Source of the DNA: Verrucomicrobiales bacterium
GTDB taxonomy: Bacteria > Verrucomicrobiota > Verrucomicrobiia > Limisphaerales > Palsa-1400
Length of the DNA: 6,998 nucleotides
Direction: 5' to 3'
NCBI GenBank assembly: GCA_028293405.1
Contig: JAQGOW010000091.1
Span: 1 to 6,998, forward strand
The notes beneath the pieces are model-generated. The model did not search any database, was not told the origin of the DNA, and saw nothing but the letters and a program-made list of their open reading frames with translations. Below are positions 6,001 to 6,998 of this stretch, one piece after another. Numbering within the stretch: the first letter of the stretch is position 1; every line of letters begins with the position of its first letter. The position numbers and the translations under genes are program-made.

Positions 6001-6998
6001 CGAGTCGCATCAGCCGGTCCCAACACCGCACTTTACGACACAGAAATTCTCCAACTGAACATTTCCGGCGGCGATTTGCCAAATGGCGTGATGCTTCGCG
6101 AAAGTCCCAGCAAAGCATCGCTGGGCCGCACCAGCGTCCGCAGTGCATCCACATCAAATGGAGGAACTATTTTCGAGATCAGCAGCTTCTTCGACATTTT
6201 TACTGAGATTAGCTTGGATGGCGGGCAAACGTGGACCGCTTCCGACGCGTCCATGACAACGGTGTTATCGGCGCCTGCTTGCCCCAACCTGGTGATTGAT
6301 CCACCGGTTCTTCCTTACGCTTTGGCGGGCGGCAGCTACAGCCAAATCATCACAGCCAGCAACGGCGTCGCACCTTATACGTTCGCAATAACTGCGGGAA
6401 CATTACCCTCCGGTTTCTCAGTGTCTGCAGGCGGAGCTCTGGCTGGAAACACGACCACGGCCGGGAGCAGCACCTTAACGATTACCGCGACCGATGCCAA
6501 CGGCTGCAGCAGTAGTCAAGATTACATCCTCGTTGTGAATACCGGATGCCCGGGAACCAAACCACCGACCGTCACCATTACGTCGCCGAGCGCGACGACG
6601 CCTGCCACAACTGGGACGATACTGCTTAAAGGCAGTGCCACAGATGACACCGGCATTGACCGGGTTTTGGTCAGCCTCGACCGCACCGGTTACAAGCAGG
6701 CAGATATCATGTATGGTGGCGGGTCCCACAAGACTGCAACATGGAGCATTCCGCTCACGTTTACGGCCGCCGGCAAACATGAAGTCCGTGTCACAGCTCA
6801 AGACCAATGTGGTAACGTCTCCGCCACCACCAAAACGTTCTTCTACGTTGTTCCCACGACTATGACTTTGACGGTGAATGGTTCTGGTTCCGTTAGTGGA
6901 CCAGCCAAACTTGTCGTCGGGCCGAACACGCTCAATCCAGGCCAGGTTTATAAATTCTCGGCCGTGCCCGCTCCAAACAATTTGTTCTCCAACCTGAT
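1..6998 (+). CDS. Giant HYR/Ig-like multi-repeat extracellular protein, internal fragment (open at both ends)
   Basis: Frame 1 has no stop across 2,332 codons, and the translation shows coherent repeated domains throughout, so this is one gene lacking its start and end here. Domain order by residue: degenerate module (22-135), Ser/Thr linker (136-186), HYR1 (187-260), modules A1-B1-C1 (264-831), HYR2 (832-905), A2-B2-C2 (906-1473), HYR3 (1474-1547), A3-B3-C3 (1548-2091), He_PIG-type Ig (2092-2180), a second Ig-like domain (2187-2284) and a partial InlB-B-like domain (2286-2332). The beta-rich, Ser/Thr/Gly-rich composition, paired cysteines and absence of hydrophobic membrane segments fit an exported protein. 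The likely role, by inference, is a surface or secreted stalk, adhesin or matrix protein. No catalytic motif was recognised. Signal peptide, anchor, promoter and neighbouring genes lie outside the window. Reading frame is near certain; function is not. Confidence 0.97.
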   Translation, partial: MTPRYIVWTVYLKLHPGDPVERVTLGGQGEWQVGVDEEGHDVTTGDNGLDFVPAQFNAMKLTGKSATGEPITMTLDSTQLSIGQIQELQNSTAGTLDLPPFTPTGSASSYFDIFANVQIGTQQYHMATPMHLSGNLSSLPPSASDALLGDSTGSSTPLLDATGTDSGIALSSQDLNLNPTLTVVADAPQCPANITAIATSTSGTTVNYSVTELFGDCPFGHHLDCTPASGSTFPIGTTTVTCTASDDCGLSNTCSFTVTVLPAAPSSEWFFASDYLPPPNSSYTGRSTGPRHYDDVKVRFLMNERLSKISTSVSPPGDGAPPATCSFDAQFDADISDDGITYRPVTAKARGIITVKPSSGSTGASRIFDTEMLQLEVSGGTLPAGVMLRESPTKASLGQTTIRQVGGGFLIGSFFDVFTEMSMDGGTKWSAASALCVMEMIGSDPEKTSPPVLVSTSQFPPPMNGFVVVPDRVNRKLVFVSGSVGSSSSMVIQNPRFTRFSSANYLDLAVITDSADGDYMCGVQFDLSTDGGNTFEPISGSAHVTFKATTCGSTTPVIDRLSACGAFGIEITGTGSSGNTVRLRESPTLPSSGMASVRDSSSLRSLYAFFDIFTELSMDDGTTWMAADLPLHVDLQQIAMEQPVAQSDFSLWPGSHISEARAHQNFATSATISNLVLSAISPAGSPPAPGTSQQYTVTLQAQFMMSQDNGNTFVQCTVPGSATVKVNSTILDQGDTRFFETELLTLSLDSAESTGRPPGGWFEWRFRESPSRPSLGRTSMTDNHTHGTPSVIGSFFDIWPELSLNGGQTWLPADSSATVSFTPHYPGPTSDAPLCPSNMTVYASSSSGATVNYTVLELFGDCPFGHHLDCTPASGSTLPIGTTTVTCTAWDDCHLTNTCTFTVTVVDISAFPIVDWYFPFPSIRPINGKYYLTSVTHRFCDPKNTFVANLTLENFDQGASPPVLGDSPQSDTFTCDASLDISRDGGQTYTPATAKARGIITVKPGTGGTTAGRSYDTEIVELEISGGTLPTGMMLRESPTRQSLGKTQLRTVDGDGINLPHVETTSSFFDVFTELSTDGGQTWGSCSSYEPPMHLVLEPALRTSDEAMEPTELLPPPCDAYLSSSNTPIRSPSSGELEIIIQRVVCKLPSQSVPPPGVGQTLDNNFEFDVQMDVSTDTGATFQTAKTKGVCVCSIALPQSPVNSGGKLIKRIELEVTKFDVATGALMIRESPTKASLGRTVVTTQSDGTYRIGSFFDVFVEVSQDGGQTWVPSQGPPVRFELQQQAGEGRFSGENCPPAGSAFITSSQWSGVYENGVIISNLTQSQFSQSFPPPSPGVSQSATFTSQMDLMLSLDSGHSFVHVSGLAEEIRENDNVTFDVQDHTRFFDTEVLSLSLSLPNGVMLRESPSKASLGRTSLRDHFQDGDIPNEERIASFFDIFTEISLDGGQTWSASKNGPATLSLIPHYTSPVPDAPLCPSNITVYASTSTGAVVDYTVLELFGDCPFGHRLASAPPSGSTFPIGTTTVTCTATDDCGLSNSCSFTVTVIDRTTYPIVDWFFQQNSLRPAGAQFAALIDSAITYPDDRNLLGLKLYDVTDSISPPVLGSGPQTDTFTCAVEMRIADSQSSRDIQATAAGVIKWEKVDNTDAISAEMLSLTISGGTLPQGMMLRESPTLQSKGQTTVRQVNGGYMISSFFDVFTEVSLDGGQTWSAAQQPMHLEMVKSMTGTPVVSEPTTLLPPPCDSYSSPAGYSARFTTQNANGGTQQTIIGGLRCKLPSQSSTPPTPGQTSSENFSVQLDVLLSTDNGQSFHTERVIAQRTDALTVLDEFRFNHEIQSYSFTSTAGLMFRESPTLRSGGVTRIVPQADGTYQMSRFFDVFLEMSADGGQTWIASETAPIRHELEQLAPEQPFGSAQFLTVEQRFRSGTRYWSFACDKPDGSTFRVVMSNVVVQNFNKPVSLPQPGDPPQTNRLYCQTICDLSLDGGQTYLYHHAQGELVYRVASAGPNTALYDTEILQLNISGGDLPNGVMLRESPSKASLGRTSVRSASTSNGGTIFEISSFFDIFTEISLDGGQTWTASDASMTTVLSAPACPNLVIDPPVLPYALAGGSYSQIITASNGVAPYTFAITAGTLPSGFSVSAGGALAGNTTTAGSSTLTITATDANGCSSSQDYILVVNTGCPGTKPPTVTITSPSATTPATTGTILLKGSATDDTGIDRVLVSLDRTGYKQADIMYGGGSHKTATWSIPLTFTAAGKHEVRVTAQDQCGNVSATTKTFFYVVPTTMTLTVNGSGSVSGPAKLVVGPNTLNPGQVYKFSAVPAPNNLFSNL
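64..405 (+). repeat. Degenerate N-terminal copy of the RESP/SFFDVF module (module 0)
   Basis: Residues 22-135 align by eye with the C-terminal part of the later modules. LTG-x7-ITMTLDSTQLSIGQ (residues 61-84) lies where the others read LEISGG-x3-G-MMLRESPT-x-x-SLG. SSYFDIF (108-114) replaces SSFFDVF, and ATPMHL (127-132) matches the PMHL that ends modules A2 and A3. The RESP tetrapeptide and the Asp-box-like S-x-D-x-G-x-x-W are both lost, so this is a worn or specialised copy. Homology rests on the order and spacing of these short matches. Confidence 0.65.
406..558 (+). other. Low-complexity Ser/Thr/Leu/Asp linker
   Basis: Residues 136-186 are rich in Ser, Thr, Leu, Asp and Gly, without cysteine or a recognisable fold. 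They join the degenerate module to the first HYR domain. The closing LTVVADAP resembles the ends of modules C1 and C2 just before their HYR domains (SDAP, PDAP), so this stretch may include the remnant of a C-type module end. No function is assigned. Confidence 0.5.
559..780 (+). other. HYR (hyalin repeat) domain 1
   Basis: Residues 187-260 match the HYR family (Pfam HYR, an Ig-like extracellular beta-sandwich). Hallmarks are an opening CPANIT, a central CTPASGSTFPIGTTTVTC and a closing C-x-FTVTV. Six cysteines (190, 217, 225, 242, 248, 254) could form three disulfides in an oxidising compartment. HYR domains generally serve adhesion or spacing in extracellular proteins; the partner here is unknown. 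It is identical to HYR2 at 57 of 71 residues counted from the first cysteine. Confidence 0.9.
655..683 (+). repeat. 29-bp exact direct repeat, copy 1 (inside HYR1)
   Basis: Bases 655-683 and 2590-2618 are identical, including third codon positions, and are exactly 1,935 bp apart, the super-repeat spacing. They encode the FGHHLDCTP part of the HYR domain. Flanking bases differ at several synonymous sites, and the HYR3 equivalent has diverged. Confidence 0.9.
790..1320 (+). repeat. Module A1 (RESP/SFFDVF module)
   Basis: Residues 264-440. The first half holds an Asp-box-like S336-DDGIT-Y342 and then AKARGIITVKP, nearly shared with A2. The second half holds DTEMLQLEVSGGTLP, MLRESPTKASLGQTT (387-401), SFFDVFTE (413-420) and S422-MDGGTK-W429. 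Module A follows the HYR domain directly in all three super-repeats. The domain family has no name I can give with confidence. Confidence 0.85.
1321..1902 (+). repeat. Module B1 (RESP/SFFDVF module, divergent)
   Basis: Residues 441-634. The first half has S528-TDGGNT-F535; the second has VRLRESPT (581-588), FFDIFTE (609-615) and S617-MDDGTT-W624. It lacks the LLPPPCD and CKLPSQS stretches that B2 and B3 share. In their place is a Ser-rich stretch near residues 481-490 and extra cysteines (521, 551, 564). Its order between A and C, and the LQQ-x-A boundary at 635-639, still place it as the B copy. Confidence 0.8.
1903..2493 (+). repeat. Module C1 (RESP/SFFDVF module)
   Basis: Residues 635-831. 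It opens with LQQIAMEQP, matched by LQQQAGEGR in C2 and LEQLAPEQP in C3. It carries S706-QDNGNT-F713, DTRFFETELL (735-744, as DTRFFDTEVL in C2 but DTRFFE here), FRESPSRPSLGRTS (766-779), SFFDIW (794-799) and S803-LNGGQT-W810. Oddities are a roughly seven-residue Gly/Pro/Trp insertion before RESP and Trp-Pro in place of Phe-Thr after FFDI. Confidence 0.85.
2494..2715 (+). other. HYR (hyalin repeat) domain 2
   Basis: Residues 832-905, HYR family, with six cysteines at 835, 862, 870, 887, 893 and 899. The opening CPSNMTVYAS resembles HYR3, whereas the middle (FGHHLDCTPASGST) is identical to HYR1. Trp890 and His894 replace the Ser/Thr and Gly of the other two copies. The role is as for HYR1: an extracellular spacer or adhesion domain by family, with no known ligand. 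Confidence 0.9.
2590..2618 (+). repeat. 29-bp exact direct repeat, copy 2 (inside HYR2)
   Basis: Second copy of the element at 655-683, in the same HYR position and the same reading frame. See that entry for the comparison. Confidence 0.9.
2716..3300 (+). repeat. Module A2 (RESP/SFFDVF module)
   Basis: Residues 906-1100. It opens with PIVDWYF, shared with A3. It then has SPPVLGDSPQSDTFTCD (960-976), S982-RDGGQT-Y989, AKARGIITVKP, YDTE-x3-LEISGGTLP, MMLRESPT (1033-1040), SSFFDVFTE (1066-1074) and S1076-TDGGQT-W1083, and ends in PMHLVLEP. This is the clearest full-length example for building a consensus. Confidence 0.88.
3301..3843 (+). repeat. Module B2 (RESP/SFFDVF module)
   Basis: Residues 1101-1281. 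It contains EPTELLPPPCDAY near the start and CKLPSQS (1146-1152), both matched in B3. It continues with S1175-TDTGAT-F1182, a Cys-Val-Cys pair (1191, 1193), MIRESPTKASLGRT (1227-1240), SFFDVFVE (1254-1261) and S1263-QDGGQT-W1270. The C-x-C pair is absent from B1 and B3. Confidence 0.87.
3844..4419 (+). repeat. Module C2 (RESP/SFFDVF module)
   Basis: Residues 1282-1473. After LQQQAGEGR come a first-half S1353-LDSGHS-F1360, DTRFFDTEVLSLSL, NGVMLRESPSKASLGRTS (1400-1417), SFFDIFTE (1435-1442) and S1444-LDGGQT-W1451. The block ends at PHYTSPVPDAPLCPSN, running into HYR3 as C1 runs into HYR2. C2 and C3 share an exact 23-base stretch coding for the GVMLRESP region. Confidence 0.88.
4201..4223 (+). 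repeat. 23-bp exact direct repeat, copy 1 (inside C2)
   Basis: Bases 4201-4223 equal 6085-6107 and encode GVMLRES plus most of the Pro codon in C2 and C3. The flanking codons also encode similar residues but with several synonymous changes. Confidence 0.85.
4420..4641 (+). other. HYR (hyalin repeat) domain 3, one cysteine missing
   Basis: Residues 1474-1547, HYR family, with cysteines at 1477, 1504, 1529, 1535 and 1541. The position equivalent to C225 and C870 is Ser1512, in GHRLASAPPSGST where the other copies read GHHLDCTPASGST. An odd cysteine count implies one unpaired cysteine or altered disulfide pairing. The length from first cysteine to last Val, 71 residues, equals the other two copies. 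Confidence 0.9.
4642..5166 (+). repeat. Module A3 (RESP/SFFDVF module, first half degraded)
   Basis: Residues 1548-1722. PIVDWFF and SPPVLGSGPQTDTFTC (1601-1616) match A2 well. However, the first-half Asp-box-like motif is replaced by IADSQSSRDI (1622-1631), and AKARGIITVKP has become ATAAGVIKWEK. The second half is intact: SGGTLPQGMMLRESPT (1660-1675), SSFFDVFTE (1694-1702), S1704-LDGGQT-W1711 and PMHLEM. Confidence 0.86.
5167..5706 (+). repeat. Module B3 (RESP/SFFDVF module)
   Basis: Residues 1723-1902. It has EPTTLLPPPCDSY and CKLPSQSS as in B2, S1804-TDNGQS-F1811, LMFRESPTLRSGG (1847-1859), RFFDVFLE (1875-1882) and S1884-ADGGQT-W1891. Arg1875 replaces the usual Ser before FFD. The Gly-rich stretch around 1758-1772 contains an asparagine- and glutamine-rich segment not seen in B2. 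Confidence 0.87.
5707..6273 (+). repeat. Module C3 (RESP/SFFDVF module)
   Basis: Residues 1903-2091. It opens with LEQLAPEQP and has three cysteines in the first half (1935, 1975, 1979). It continues with a full S1982-LDGGQT-Y1989, YDTEILQLNISGGDLP, NGVMLRESPSKASLGRTS (2028-2045), SSFFDIFTE (2061-2069) and S2071-LDGGQT-W2078. Both half-modules have almost the same SLDGGQT core here, which makes the internal duplication easiest to see. Confidence 0.88.
6085..6107 (+). repeat. 23-bp exact direct repeat, copy 2 (inside C3)
   Basis: Partner of 4201-4223, in the same place within module C3 and the same reading frame. Confidence 0.85.
6274..6540 (+). other. He_PIG-type immunoglobulin-like domain
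   Basis: Residues 2092-2180 show the He_PIG pattern (putative Ig family common in bacterial surface proteins): PYALAGGSYSQ, then NGVAPYTFAITAGTLPSGF, then GGALAGN-x-TTAG, and finally ITATDANGCSSSQDYILVV. The opening APACPN echoes APLCPSN at the start of HYR2 and HYR3, so this domain sits exactly where a fourth HYR would be expected. Family knowledge supports a structural, extracellular role. Confidence 0.85.
6559..6852 (+). other. Bacterial Ig-like domain (Big_7-like)
   Basis: Residues 2187-2284. The pattern PPTVTITSPS, KGSATDDTGIDRVLVSLD, TWSIPLTF-x-AAGKHEVRVTAQD and GNVSATTKTFFYV is typical of the Ig-like domains (Big_7 or similar) found near the C-termini of large Verrucomicrobiota and Planctomycetota secreted proteins. 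It likely forms a beta-sandwich spacer. Exact family assignment is by eye and could be a neighbouring Ig family. Confidence 0.75.
6856..6998 (+). other. Start of a divergent InlB B-repeat-like domain (cut by window edge)
   Basis: Residues 2286-2332. TMTLTVNGSGSVSGP, then LNPGQVYKFSAVPAPNNLFSN, resembles the opening of InlB-B-like repeats, where a strand with a G-x-G turn precedes a G-x-x-Y-x-x-x-A-x-P element and F-x-x-W. In the related proteins I recall, this domain follows a Big_7-like Ig domain, as here. Only the first part is visible, so the call is tentative. Confidence 0.6.

Larger units (their letters stand above)
4420..6273 (+). repeat. Super-repeat 3: HYR3-A3-B3-C3
   Basis: Third and last tandem unit in view, 1,854 bp or 618 residues, with RESP starting at residues 1671, 1850 and 2033. 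It is shorter than units 1 and 2, mainly through a contracted A3. Its HYR has lost one cysteine. It is followed not by another HYR but by a He_PIG-type Ig domain, so the series ends here. Confidence 0.9.

Noticed and set aside
1003..6234. BNR/sialidase beta-propeller suggested by the many Asp-box-like motifs
   Set aside because: The motifs alternate at irregular, long spacings within a RESP/SFFDVF module and are interrupted by HYR domains. No sialidase catalytic residues (such as an Arg triad or FRIP motif) were seen, so an enzyme call is not supported.
559..6273. Mobile element or assembly duplication as the cause of the tandem units
   Set aside because: The three units differ at many synonymous and amino-acid positions, keep a single reading frame and have no transposase or terminal inverted repeats. 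This fits old internal gene duplication, not insertion or a duplicated contig.
748..6287. Many reverse-strand open frames with recurring motifs, such as SVK-x-SKKLPI
   Set aside because: They recur only because they are the antisense reading of the conserved SFFDVFTE region in each module. They have no independent domain signal and sit opposite a convincing long gene, so they are shadows, not an antisense gene family.
1..6998. CRISPR array, tRNA, rRNA, riboswitch or terminator
   Set aside because: Repeats are long, diverged and protein-coding, not short identical units with unique spacers. No structured RNA pattern was noticed and there is no intergenic space.

Overview
The whole 6,998-base window is the inside of one very large protein-coding gene on the + strand. 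Frame 1 reads without a stop from base 1 to the right edge: 2,332 complete codons plus two bases, with neither start nor stop in view. There is no intergenic DNA, RNA gene, promoter, terminator, mobile element or CRISPR array. The product is recognisably an extracellular, multi-domain repeat protein, rich in Ser, Thr and Gly and dotted with cysteines.

Layout by residue. Residues 1-135 hold an unassigned start and a worn copy of the repeat module. Residues 136-186 are a low-complexity linker. Residues 187-2091 hold three tandem copies of a super-repeat of about 620-645 residues. Each copy is one HYR (hyalin-repeat) domain followed by three related modules, here called A, B and C, of about 175-197 residues. 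Every module carries an invariant RESP tetrapeptide, then an [SAR]FFD[VI][FW] motif, then an Asp-box-like S-x-[DN]-x-G-x-x-W motif. The super-repeat is followed by a He_PIG-type Ig domain (about 2092-2180), a second bacterial Ig-like domain (about 2187-2284), and the first 47 residues of what looks like a divergent InlB B-repeat-like domain, cut by the window edge.

Organism. HYR, He_PIG, Big_7-like Ig and InlB-B-like domains in one giant secreted protein, together with RESP/SFFDVF modules, fit soil or aquatic Verrucomicrobiota (Pedosphaera-like) best, with Planctomycetota as the alternative. This is inferred from domain style and memory of such proteins; no marker gene is present.

The domains most likely form a long surface or secreted stalk, adhesin or matrix protein. 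No catalytic domain, signal peptide, membrane segment or sorting signal is visible, so cell location and ligand are inference. The main interest is the hierarchical repeat: half-modules within modules, modules in fixed A-B-C order, and A-B-C triplets spaced by HYR domains. Similarity among the copies is patchy, which suggests recombination or conversion after duplication.
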